In this document: positions 43,784 to 51,908 of the stretch, one piece after another
Layout: every line of letters begins with the position of its first letter
How positions within the stretch are numbered: the stretch's first letter is position 1
Assembly (NCBI GenBank): GCA_964504345.1
Contig: CAZDDX010000007.1
Location: forward strand, 23,827 to 87,826
Direction of reading: 5' to 3'
Length of the DNA stretch: 64,000 nucleotides
From: CAMDTE01 sp964504345
GTDB lineage: Bacteria > Bacteroidota > Bacteroidia > Flavobacteriales > Schleiferiaceae
Program-made: the position numbers and the translations under genes
The notes under the pieces: model-generated
What the model was told of the DNA's origin: nothing
What the model saw: only the letters and a program-made list of their open reading frames with translations
Databases searched by the model: none

Positions 43784-44461
43784 TTAGCCCTCGAATTTGT
43801 ACCCGACGCCCTTGATGGTGCCAATTTTATCCTCGCCAATTTTTTCGCGCAGCTTGCGGATGTGCACGTCAATGGTGCGGCCACCCACTACTACGTCCGT
43901 GCCCCAAACGGCGTCCAAAATGGCTTCACGCGTGAACACTTTCCCGGGTTTGGAGGCCAGCAAAAGGAGTAGCTCAAATTCTTTCCGCGGCATATCCAAC
44001 GCATTGTTGTCCACAGAAACTTTGTACTGTTCCGTGTCAATGGTCAAGTTGCTCAGGACCAAGGGGCCTTTTCCCACGGTGCCTCCACGCCGGCGAAGCA
44101 AGGCGTGAATGCGGCTCACCAAAATTTTGGGTTTGATGGGCTTCGCTATGTAGTCGTCTGCACCGGCGTCCAAGCCCGCCACTTGAATGGAATCTTCGTT
44201 GCGCGCCGTCAGGAAAACGATCAAGCAATTTTGCGTTTCCGGCAATTTGCGCAGGGCCTCACAGGTTTCCATACCGTCCATTTCCGGCATCATCAAGTCC
44301 AAAACCACCACATCGGGCTTGAATTTTTTCGCCAACTCCAAGGCCAGACGCCCGTTGGAGGCCGTTTGAATTTGAAAACCTTCGTTCTCAAGGTTGTACG
44401 AAAGAAAGTCCAGAATCGACGGTTCGTCGTCAACCAGAAGGATGCGTGCGGATTGGGCCAT
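43784..44461 (-). CDS. OmpR/PhoB-family response regulator
   Basis: This encodes 225 residues from MAQSARILLVDDEPS; the upstream in-frame sequence reaches across the promoter. The receiver domain (about 5-120) has the acidic pair DDE, the phosphorylation site VVLDLMMPEMDG and the switch lysine in AKPIKP. The winged-helix domain (about 130-223) has the RKEFELLLLLASKPGKVFTREAILDAVWG recognition region and VVGGRTIDVHIRKLREKIG. The sequence is close to PhoB/PhoP. It is divergent from the secreted nuclease-type gene at 44590, and the 128-bp gap between them holds the candidate Pho box. Confidence 0.94.
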   Translation of the reverse strand: MAQSARILLVDDEPSILDFLSYNLENEGFQIQTASNGRLALELAKKFKPDVVVLDLMMPEMDGMETCEALRKLPETQNCLIVFLTARNEDSIQVAGLDAGADDYIAKPIKPKILVSRIHALLRRRGGTVGKGPLVLSNLTIDTEQYKVSVDNNALDMPRKEFELLLLLASKPGKVFTREAILDAVWGTDVVVGGRTIDVHIRKLREKIGEDKIGTIKGVGYKFEG

Positions 44462-44487
44462 GGCACAGGTACCGTATTGTTGATACC

Positions 44488-44495
44488 CAAAGGTA
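44488..44495 (-). promoter_or_regulatory. -7 box (TACCTTTG) of the response regulator operon
   Basis: A perfect TAnnTTTG element 26 nt before the ATG at 44461. Confidence 0.65.
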
Positions 44496-44531
44496 GGGTT
44501 ATCCCATTTCCAAGCACCCAACTGAGTGCAA

Positions 44532-44550
44532 CTTAACTTACAATTAACCT
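44532..44550 (+). promoter_or_regulatory. Candidate Pho box upstream of the nuclease-type gene
   Basis: Direct repeats CTTAACTT and ATTAACCT separated by 3 bp (11-bp period) match the CTTAACCT-N3-CTTAACCT layout known for cyanobacterial Pho boxes and the 11-bp phasing of PhoB-family sites. They lie just upstream of the -33 region of the promoter at 44575. Confidence 0.6.
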
Positions 44551-44574
44551 GGCGCTTGGCAGGCCTCTTTGTCG

Positions 44575-44582
44575 TAATTTTG
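44575..44582 (+). promoter_or_regulatory. -7 box (TAATTTTG) of the secreted nuclease/T9SS island
   Basis: A perfect TAnnTTTG element 7 nt before the ATG at 44590. Confidence 0.65.
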
Positions 44583-44589
44583 TAAGCTT

Positions 44590-45888
44590 ATGCGTTTAAA
44601 AACGATTCTTTGGGTTGGTGTTCTGGGATGGAGCGGTGGTGCCTGGGCACAAGCACCGGCGCGCATCACGCTCATGACCTACAACCTGCTGAATTACAGA
44701 AACTTTACAAGTTACTGTACGTCCTCCAACAACAACCCCGTAGCCAAGGAAGCCGCCTTGCGGGAGGTCATTCAATACCTTCAGCCGGACCTGTTGGTGT
44801 GCAACGAGGTAGGCGGTGCCACCCCCTCCGCCCACGAAAAAATTTTGACGGACGTATTGAACACCAACGGGGTAAACCGCTGGGCGGCCACCTCCTACAG
44901 CAACAACGGTTTCTCAACTCTGGTGAACGGTATCTACTACGACAAAAACAAACTTGGGGTCAAAAGGGAACAAATCGTAACCAAGACCTTGACCAACACG
45001 GACATCGTTCGCGTTCTAGACGTGATTCAGTTCTACTACAAGGATTCGCTGCTGGACTGGAACCCAGACACCACATTCTTCACCGTGGTGGCCGCTCACC
45101 TTAAAGCCGGTTCTGCGGCTACAGATTTGTCCGATCGCACCGCGGCTACCGCCGCCCTCATGCAGTTCCTCACCCAACGCGTTGCAGACCCCAACGTACT
45201 CATGGGCGGCGATTTCAACATTTACAAAAGCCAAGAGGCTGCCTTTCAGAATTTGATCAATCATTCTGTGGTGTCCGAACGGTTTTACGATCCCATTGGG
45301 CAACTGGGCACGTGGACCAACAACGCGAACTACGCGCCGTACCACACCCAAAGCACCCGCAACGCTAACACCAACGGCGGCTGTTTCTCTGGCGGAGGAC
45401 TGGACGATCGGCTGGACCATTGGTTGCTTTCTGCAAACGTCAAAAACGGCACGGGAAAAGTAGCGTACGTACCGGGGTCGTTCCGGGTGGTGGGCAACGA
45501 CGGCATGCACTTCAACCAAGGCATTGACGAGGGCACCAATTTCAGCGTGCCCGCAAACATTCGCACGGCTTTGTACACGATCTCAGACCACCTGCCGGTG
45601 GTGGTGGAATTGGACGTTCAGCGCTTGGGCATTGGTTTGGACGAACCCGCCTCGGCACCGAAGAAGTTTTGGCAGCAAACGCGGGAAGCCAACGGAGGCA
45701 CATCCTTGTACTGGCGGGGACCCGTTCCCACCCAGGTGGATGCCTACGACGCCTACGGTCGTTGGATCCACTCGCAACGCATCGAACAAAACAACCAGCC
45801 CTTGGAACGCCCTTCGGCTGGGTCGGGATTAATCTTTTTGCGTGCGGGCAATGCGCACTTGTCTGCAACCTATACCTGGGCACCGTGA
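44590..45888 (+). CDS. Secreted endonuclease/exonuclease/phosphatase-fold enzyme
   Basis: This encodes 432 residues. A signal peptide (residues 1-21, cleaved near AWAQA) is followed by the EEP fold: MTYNLLNYRN (first Asn), CNEVGG (metal Glu), VVAAHLKAG (His), GGDFNIY (Asp-Asn) and SDHLPVVVE (final Asp-His pair). All the catalytic residues of a metal-dependent phosphodiesterase are therefore present. The last 60 residues (VDAYDAYGRWIHSQ) resemble a degenerate T9SS sorting domain. In extracellular nucleases such as ExeM the EEP domain is combined with lamin-tail and OB-fold modules; those modules occur here in neighbouring proteins. First gene of the island, with the Pho-box-like repeats just upstream. 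Confidence 0.88.
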   Translation: MRLKTILWVGVLGWSGGAWAQAPARITLMTYNLLNYRNFTSYCTSSNNNPVAKEAALREVIQYLQPDLLVCNEVGGATPSAHEKILTDVLNTNGVNRWAATSYSNNGFSTLVNGIYYDKNKLGVKREQIVTKTLTNTDIVRVLDVIQFYYKDSLLDWNPDTTFFTVVAAHLKAGSAATDLSDRTAATAALMQFLTQRVADPNVLMGGDFNIYKSQEAAFQNLINHSVVSERFYDPIGQLGTWTNNANYAPYHTQSTRNANTNGGCFSGGGLDDRLDHWLLSANVKNGTGKVAYVPGSFRVVGNDGMHFNQGIDEGTNFSVPANIRTALYTISDHLPVVVELDVQRLGIGLDEPASAPKKFWQQTREANGGTSLYWRGPVPTQVDAYDAYGRWIHSQRIEQNNQPLERPSAGSGLIFLRAGNAHLSATYTWAP

Positions 45889-48050
45889 TGGAGAAAATGC
45901 ACAACCTCAAAACGGCGTTCGCGCGGCTGTTCTTTTTTGCGTTAGTGCTGGCTGGTGCTGCAACGCCCGCTGCAGCACAGAGTTTTGACGAGAAGGTAAC
46001 CAGCGCTTCCAACGTCCGATTGAACGTGACCAATGTGGGCACCTTTGGAAACGCTTTCCGCGGCTACCGAGACGGTTCCGGGCTGCCGTCCTGCGAATAC
46101 CCCGCCGGATCCGGTACGGAACACCTTTTTGAGTCCGGCATTTGGATTGGCGGCAAAGAGAACGGCGGCCCCGTGCGGGTGTCTACCTCGGCGTACGATG
46201 CTCCGCAAGGCTACGCTCCCGGCCGCGGAGGATTTGAGTTTACGGCCCCCGTGGGCTCCTACCTGCAAGAACGCAGCTCCCTGACAGACAACCCCAACTA
46301 CGCGGTGGATGCCGTTTCCCACCAAGACTTTGTGGCCCAATTCACGGACGCCAACCTCTTGGTTCCGGGCACCAACATTCCCATTTCCAGCCACCTTAAC
46401 CCCATGAACGTGGAGGTGCGCATGGAAACCTACAACTGGAACTATCGGTTTTCGGACTTCTTTGTGTTGGTCAACTTGGTCTTCAAAAACGTGGGCACCA
46501 GCACTTACGAAGACACCTACATTGCGCTTTGGAACAACAGTGTTGTGCGCAACATCAACGTGACTCCGGCGGGTGCCGGCGGTGCTGTTTTTTACTCCCA
46601 GGGCGGCAATGGGTTTATCGACTCCCTTTCCATGAACTACCGGTTTGACGCGTCTGGAGATCCCGGCTTCACGGACTCCTACATCGGTCAAAAATTCTTG
46701 GGCGCAGAAGACAAAAACGGCTTCCAGCACCCGTCTTTGAATCCCAATTTCAAGGCCAATTACAACGCCTGGGTATTTAATAATTCTGGGCAGTCGCTGT
46801 ACTTTTTCCCGACGACGGAAAACCAGCGCTACACCAAGATGAGCCAAGGCCTGAACCAAGATCCCTGTTGGACAGACCCTTCTGGCGTCCCCTGCCAATC
46901 CGGTTCAGGCGTCAACATCCAAGCCCAATTGAATCAGGCCGGAAACCGATCGGACCTTCTGAGTGTTGGGCCGTTCGCATCTTTTGCTCCTGGTGATGAA
47001 GTGCGCGTGGCCTTTGCTTATGTGTTGGGGGCAAAAAAGGACGACGGACTTCCCAATGCCGCCAATACTGCAGAACAGAAATCCATCTTCCTCTCCAACG
47101 CCAACTGGGCGCAGACGGCCTTCAACGGTGAGGACATCAACTTCAACGGAATTCTGGACGCGGGCGAAGACAAGGACGGCGACGGCAAAATCACGCGGTT
47201 CATACTTCCTACACCTCCGGCTACACCCAAGATTCGCGTGGAACCGGGCAACCACAAGATAGACCTGTACTGGGCAGACAACGCGGAACGTTCCGTGGAC
47301 CCCATCTCCCAGAAATTGGATTTTGAGGGGTACCGCATTTACTTAAGCAAATTGGGCTTTGACGTTACCTCCACCCAAAACCTGGCCAAGGACTTTGTGC
47401 GCGTGGCGCAGGTGGACGTTGCCGGGAACGGGTTGTTTTTTGACACCGGCTTGGAGCAGTACCGTTTGGCGCAGCCCAAGCAATTTCCGGGGGATACGGT
47501 TCGGTACCGGTACCGCTACACGGTGGATAACCTGCCCAACGGATGGCAGCACGCTGTAGCCGTGACCTCCTTTGACCAAGGAAATCCCGCAACCGGTTTG
47601 GAGTCTTTGGAATCCAGCTTTTTGGCCAACGACCGCCGCGCCTTTGCCGGCACCCCCGCCAACGACAGCCTGAAGAACGGCTCCCCCTACGTGTACCCCA
47701 ATCCCTACTACGCAGGTGCTTCTTGGGAAGGTCGGTCTAATTTCCAAGAGGAAAGCCGCAAGTTGATTTTCGCCAATTTGCCGGCTCGCTGCAAAATTAC
47801 CATCACCACGGTGGCCGGAGATGTTTTGGACGTCATCGACCACAACGAAAACTACAACGGGAGCGACATCCGCTGGTTCCGCACCTTTGGATCAGACACC
47901 CCAGACGACCACACGTTTTCCGGTGGAGAACACGCTTGGGACCTCCTCACGCGTTCCACCCAAATGATCTCCCGCGGCATTTATCTGTTCCACGTGGAAG
48001 ATCTGGAAACCGGGAAGAAAACCACCGGACAGTTTACAGTGGTTCAATGA
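45888..48050 (+). CDS. Large secreted protein with calcium-binding-like loop, function unknown
   Basis: This encodes 720 residues from MEKMHNLKTAF; the ATG overlaps the previous stop codon (TGATG). A signal peptide (about 1-31, cleaved near AAAQS) leads into several beta-sandwich-like stretches: NVTNVGTFGNAF, LFESGIWIGGKENGG and NVVFKN-type strands. Residues about 415-430 (DINFNGILDAGEDKDGDGK) have the D-x-N-x-G/D-x-D spacing of calcium-binding dockerin or thrombospondin-type repeats. The C-terminus, from VYPNPYYAGASW to a final GIYLFHVED, looks like a T9SS type sorting domain, although it is longer than usual. The family is unknown to me; similar proteins are found beside PorV and TonB receptors. 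Confidence 0.75.
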   Translation: MEKMHNLKTAFARLFFFALVLAGAATPAAAQSFDEKVTSASNVRLNVTNVGTFGNAFRGYRDGSGLPSCEYPAGSGTEHLFESGIWIGGKENGGPVRVSTSAYDAPQGYAPGRGGFEFTAPVGSYLQERSSLTDNPNYAVDAVSHQDFVAQFTDANLLVPGTNIPISSHLNPMNVEVRMETYNWNYRFSDFFVLVNLVFKNVGTSTYEDTYIALWNNSVVRNINVTPAGAGGAVFYSQGGNGFIDSLSMNYRFDASGDPGFTDSYIGQKFLGAEDKNGFQHPSLNPNFKANYNAWVFNNSGQSLYFFPTTENQRYTKMSQGLNQDPCWTDPSGVPCQSGSGVNIQAQLNQAGNRSDLLSVGPFASFAPGDEVRVAFAYVLGAKKDDGLPNAANTAEQKSIFLSNANWAQTAFNGEDINFNGILDAGEDKDGDGKITRFILPTPPATPKIRVEPGNHKIDLYWADNAERSVDPISQKLDFEGYRIYLSKLGFDVTSTQNLAKDFVRVAQVDVAGNGLFFDTGLEQYRLAQPKQFPGDTVRYRYRYTVDNLPNGWQHAVAVTSFDQGNPATGLESLESSFLANDRRAFAGTPANDSLKNGSPYVYPNPYYAGASWEGRSNFQEESRKLIFANLPARCKITITTVAGDVLDVIDHNENYNGSDIRWFRTFGSDTPDDHTFSGGEHAWDLLTRSTQMISRGIYLFHVEDLETGKKTTGQFTVVQ

Positions 48051-48118
48051 TCCCTTATTGAATCCAACACAAAATAAAAAACAACGCAAATCACATCCCA
48101 CCGCAAAGACCCCGTCGA

Positions 48119-50341
48119 ATGAAAAAAATCTACACCCTGTTGGTGGTTGCCCTGATGGGCGCAGCCGCTTTTGCCCAGCCTTTTCAGCGCATCACGCAAA
48201 TTCAGTACGTGAGCCCCACGATGTTGGCGAATTGCCAGGATTCCACGCCGTTCAACAACCAAATTGTGCGCACCCGGGGTATTGTGGTGGTGCCGGGCAA
48301 CGTGTCTGAGGTGGCGTCAGGCTCCGTGCAAGGCGGGAGCCGTCCGTTTTTCTTCATTGTAGACACGGCAGCCAACGGAGCAGCAGGCCCCTTCAAAGGA
48401 ATGGAAATCATGGGTGCCTACCGCAACGCACAGAATCAATTGGTGCCGTTGCCCAACGTGGAATTGTTGATTCCGGGCGACGTCATTGAATTTGTGGGCA
48501 AGGTGACGGAATTTAACCGTGGAACCCAAATGGAGCCCAACAGCGTAAATTCCTTGACCATTGTAGGTTCCAAGCCGGCCCCAGCTTCCGTAGTGGTGCC
48601 CTTGAGCCAATTGAATGACCCCCTGCGCGTGAACATTCCCACCACCGGCGAACAGTGGGAAAACGCTTTTGTGGAGCTGCAAAACGTAACCGTTACTGAG
48701 GTTTTGCCGTTTGGCGGCAACCGCGTTAGTTTCAACGTAGTGGACGGACAAGGCAATAAAATCAATGTATCGGACCGGTTCTTAGCACAAAAATTGCCCT
48801 CCTGGCAAACCGTCAACCCGGCCAGCCCCCAAACCACCGGCTCATTTGTTCCTCCCGTTCCCGGCACCTTCTACTCCAGCTTGAAGGGCATGGTGCGCCA
48901 CGACGGAAACGGCTGTTTTCCTAACGCCGGAACCACCCGCGGCTACGAACTGAACCCGTTTGCGGCCTCCCACTACCAGGTGGCCTACGCCCCCCCGTAT
49001 ATCTCTAATTTTGATCGCGATCCTTTCTTGCCCACACCCAACCAATCCGTAGATTTTACCTGCAACATCACGGATTTTGACGGCAGCGTGGATTCCGTGC
49101 ATTTTTACTACTCCACCAACGCTACCACCTTGCCCGCGCAATTCACCAAAGTGGTGATGCCTTTGGTGGCCGGATCCACAGACGACTACGCCTACACCCT
49201 GCCCGCATTCCCCGACGGTACCTTGGTGCGTTACTACATCCGTTCCAAAGACAACGCCGGCAACAAATCCTACTACCCGGTGACGTCTGTGGGACAGGCG
49301 CAACCCAACTACGAGTACTACACCGTGCGCGCCGGAGGCCCTAAAATCTACGACGTTCAGTACTCTTTGGCCAGCAACAGCGCGTCGCCCATGACGGGCC
49401 GCGAAATCACCGTGAAGGGAATCGTGACCGCCTCCACCAAGAACTACGATCTAGGCTACTTGTACATCCAAGACGAAAACGGCGGGCCTTACAGCGGCAT
49501 CTGGTTGGTGGGGAGCGGCATCGCCAACTTCTACCGCGGCGAAGAGGTGAACGTCACCGGAACCGTGGAGGAATACTTCAACATGACCCGCTTGGTGGTT
49601 TCTTCCATCAACAAAACGGGCAAATGGGTAGCGCCTGCGGCAACGGTAGTGGATCCGACGGACTCCATCAGCAAGTTGAATTTTGGTTGGGAGAAATGGG
49701 AAGGTTGCTTGGTCCGACTGCAGGATCCTGCCAACGGAAAACTACACGTGTCCAAAACGAACTTGGGCTTTGGCGATTACGCCGTGAGCGCCATCCCGGG
49801 AGCCTCCAAAGCGCGCAGTACCTACGTTTTGGCAGGCCGTCAATCCGGAACAGCGTTTAGCTCTTTGTGGGTGCAGCCCGTAACCAGCCTGGCCTACGAC
49901 ACCATCGACGGTTTCATGGAAGTGGATCCCATTGTGGTGAGCGACACCATGAACATGGACGCCCTGGAGGGCATTGTGTTCTTTGGCTTCAGCAACTTCC
50001 GGGTATTGCCGCGCAACAACGACGACTTCATTGGCATCAACATTTCTTTGGACAGCACCAACCTACAAAAGTCTCCGCTGATCGGTTTGAACGAAAATGC
50101 TCCGCTGCTGGGCGTGTCCGTTCGCCCGAATCCGGCGCAATCCGCTTTGTTCTTGGACGGTTTGGCCGAGGCCCCTGTGCTTGTGGAATTGACGGATGCT
50201 TTGGGCCGCACCGTGCTGCGCACCGTGCTGCCCGCCGGCTCCAACCGCTTGGACGTTGGCCATTTAGCTCCGGGTAGTTACTACCTGCGTGCGGTACAAA
50301 ACGGTCGTGCTGCCGCAACCCAAGTGGTGCTGCAACGCTAA
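48119..50341 (+). CDS. T9SS-exported protein with OB-fold (nuclease-associated) domains
   Basis: This encodes 740 residues. A signal peptide (1-19, cleaved near AFAQP) is followed by an OB-fold-like region (about 25-240) in which a short metal-free beta barrel is suggested by NQIVRTRGIVVVPG, DVIEFVGKVTEFN and WENAFVELQNVTV. A beta-sandwich region (about 290-410: YISNFDRDPFLPTPNQSV, YYIRSKDNAGN) follows, and then a second OB-fold (about 425-620: REITVKGIVTAST, YLYIQDENGGPYSGIWL, GEEVNVTGTVEEYF). OB-folds of this kind are found in YhcR/ExeM-type nucleases and DUF5689 proteins. The last 80 residues form a type A T9SS sorting domain (VRPNPAQSALF, DALGRTVLRT, GSYYLRAV). It has no nuclease active site of its own. 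Confidence 0.82.
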   Translation: MKKIYTLLVVALMGAAAFAQPFQRITQIQYVSPTMLANCQDSTPFNNQIVRTRGIVVVPGNVSEVASGSVQGGSRPFFFIVDTAANGAAGPFKGMEIMGAYRNAQNQLVPLPNVELLIPGDVIEFVGKVTEFNRGTQMEPNSVNSLTIVGSKPAPASVVVPLSQLNDPLRVNIPTTGEQWENAFVELQNVTVTEVLPFGGNRVSFNVVDGQGNKINVSDRFLAQKLPSWQTVNPASPQTTGSFVPPVPGTFYSSLKGMVRHDGNGCFPNAGTTRGYELNPFAASHYQVAYAPPYISNFDRDPFLPTPNQSVDFTCNITDFDGSVDSVHFYYSTNATTLPAQFTKVVMPLVAGSTDDYAYTLPAFPDGTLVRYYIRSKDNAGNKSYYPVTSVGQAQPNYEYYTVRAGGPKIYDVQYSLASNSASPMTGREITVKGIVTASTKNYDLGYLYIQDENGGPYSGIWLVGSGIANFYRGEEVNVTGTVEEYFNMTRLVVSSINKTGKWVAPAATVVDPTDSISKLNFGWEKWEGCLVRLQDPANGKLHVSKTNLGFGDYAVSAIPGASKARSTYVLAGRQSGTAFSSLWVQPVTSLAYDTIDGFMEVDPIVVSDTMNMDALEGIVFFGFSNFRVLPRNNDDFIGINISLDSTNLQKSPLIGLNENAPLLGVSVRPNPAQSALFLDGLAEAPVLVELTDALGRTVLRTVLPAGSNRLDVGHLAPGSYYLRAVQNGRAAATQVVLQR

Positions 50342-50384
50342 TCCAATCTGCACAGCCTTACTATAGAAAGAAGCGAATTCCCTA

Positions 50385-51908
50385 ATGAAACCCAAGAAAC
50401 AGCGAACCGCAACGGACGCGCCTTCGCGCGCGCGCGGCACCCAGGCCCTGCGGGCCTGGGTCAAAACCGCGGCTGCCCCCTTATTGCCTGTTGCAGTGCT
50501 CTTCACGGGGTGGATGGGTGCTGCTTCCTGCGAGCGCGGCACTCTTGTGGACAACAAAGCTCCCGAGACCCATTTGGCCTTGGACACCATTGCGCTTCAA
50601 GGGGAGAATCGGTTGAATTCGGTGGTGCGCATGAGTTGGTACGGGACGGACCAAGACGGCTACATCACCCGTTATGAGGTTTCGTTGGACGGTGAAACTT
50701 GGAAGTCTACCTTGCGCCAAGACAGCTCTTTTACATTGTCCATCCCCGCCGGCCAAGACACCGCTGACGTGGTGCTGCGCGTGCGCGCCATTGACGACGA
50801 TGGTGCCACGGATCCTACCCCGGCCCGACTGCGTTTGCCCCTCAAAAACGCACAACCCGTTGCGGAAATTGACCCCGAAGGACAAACCACCGGCACCACT
50901 TTGGGCGTGGCCACCTACAAATGGCGCGGGTCTGATCCGGACGGCAACGAAACCGTGGTGCAGGCAGAGGCGCGTTTCAATAACGGCTCCTGGTTTACCA
51001 TTCCGGTCAACCAACCAATTTTGACCTTTGTTTTGGACGCCGGAACCACCACAAACGCAACCGCCCGCGTGGTGTACGGAAACAACAACACCATGGAATC
51101 CACCGTGTTCGATGGCCTGGAGGTGGACGAACCCAACACGCTCTACATCCGGGTGAAGGATGTCGCCAACCGCTGGAGTGCGGTAGACACGGCCCTACCT
51201 GTTGTTTTCAGCAGACCCACCGGCGACCTGTTGGTGGTCAGCGGCTCGCCGTCTACCACCGCCAACACGTACTTGACCGCACTGGCGGGGACCTCCCTGG
51301 ATATTGATTTTTGGGACCTGAACGTTGCGGCCAACTTACCCGCTTACTGGAATCCTACCTTCCGCTGGATTGCGCAGCAGTACGACAAACTCTTTGTATT
51401 CAGCGGGCCTACCCCCGTTTTGGATCCGTCTACCGGCCAAACCGGCACCTTGTTGGGCTTGATGGGTCCAGCCCTGCAACGCTACACCCAGAACGGTGGT
51501 AAATTGCTCGTGACCACCGCCTTCAACTCCACCTTGGACTTGACACCCTACATCGGGACGTATCCGATCGACGGGATGGTGACCTCTGTGGGGCAGGTTC
51601 GGTTGGTTCAAGACAGTGCCCTGGTTCCCCTGGTACCTGGATACCCCTCGTTGAAACCTGAAAGCATATTAATTGGGTTGACTCCCTTAGTACCGGCTGC
51701 GGATGCACAACCTTTTTACCGGGCCCAGCTCACCAAATTGAGCGGCTGGAGCGGTACGAATGTAGTGGGCGTGCGGCGTTTTGCGCCCGGACAGCCCACT
51801 AAGGTTCAACAGGTCTTCTTTTCGGTAGAGCTATTCAAATTAAACGGCGTTCCCGGTGCCTTGCCTGGATTGCTGCAAAGCATTTTGGTCGATGACTTCA
51901 ACTGGTAA
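50385..51908 (+). CDS. Lipoprotein with Ig-like domains
   Basis: This encodes 507 residues. A basic n-region of about 27 residues precedes a hydrophobic core and lipobox (WMGAASC, Cys49). Residues about 60-150 (NKAPETHLALD, SWYGTDQDGYITRYEVSLDG, LRVRAIDDDGATDPTPA) form a fibronectin III or Ig-like module. A second copy follows (YKWRGSDPDGNETVVQAEARF). The C-terminal half (about 285-500) has a DFWDLNVAANLPAYW stretch and YTQNGGKLLVTTAFN, reminiscent of a glutamine-amidotransferase-like or GATase1-like fold; I am unsure. Probably an outer-membrane lipoprotein accessory to the receptor that follows. A strong hairpin lies at codons 19-26. It overlaps the TonB receptor gene by 17 bp. Confidence 0.75.
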   Translation: MKPKKQRTATDAPSRARGTQALRAWVKTAAAPLLPVAVLFTGWMGAASCERGTLVDNKAPETHLALDTIALQGENRLNSVVRMSWYGTDQDGYITRYEVSLDGETWKSTLRQDSSFTLSIPAGQDTADVVLRVRAIDDDGATDPTPARLRLPLKNAQPVAEIDPEGQTTGTTLGVATYKWRGSDPDGNETVVQAEARFNNGSWFTIPVNQPILTFVLDAGTTTNATARVVYGNNNTMESTVFDGLEVDEPNTLYIRVKDVANRWSAVDTALPVVFSRPTGDLLVVSGSPSTTANTYLTALAGTSLDIDFWDLNVAANLPAYWNPTFRWIAQQYDKLFVFSGPTPVLDPSTGQTGTLLGLMGPALQRYTQNGGKLLVTTAFNSTLDLTPYIGTYPIDGMVTSVGQVRLVQDSALVPLVPGYPSLKPESILIGLTPLVPAADAQPFYRAQLTKLSGWSGTNVVGVRRFAPGQPTKVQQVFFSVELFKLNGVPGALPGLLQSILVDDFNW

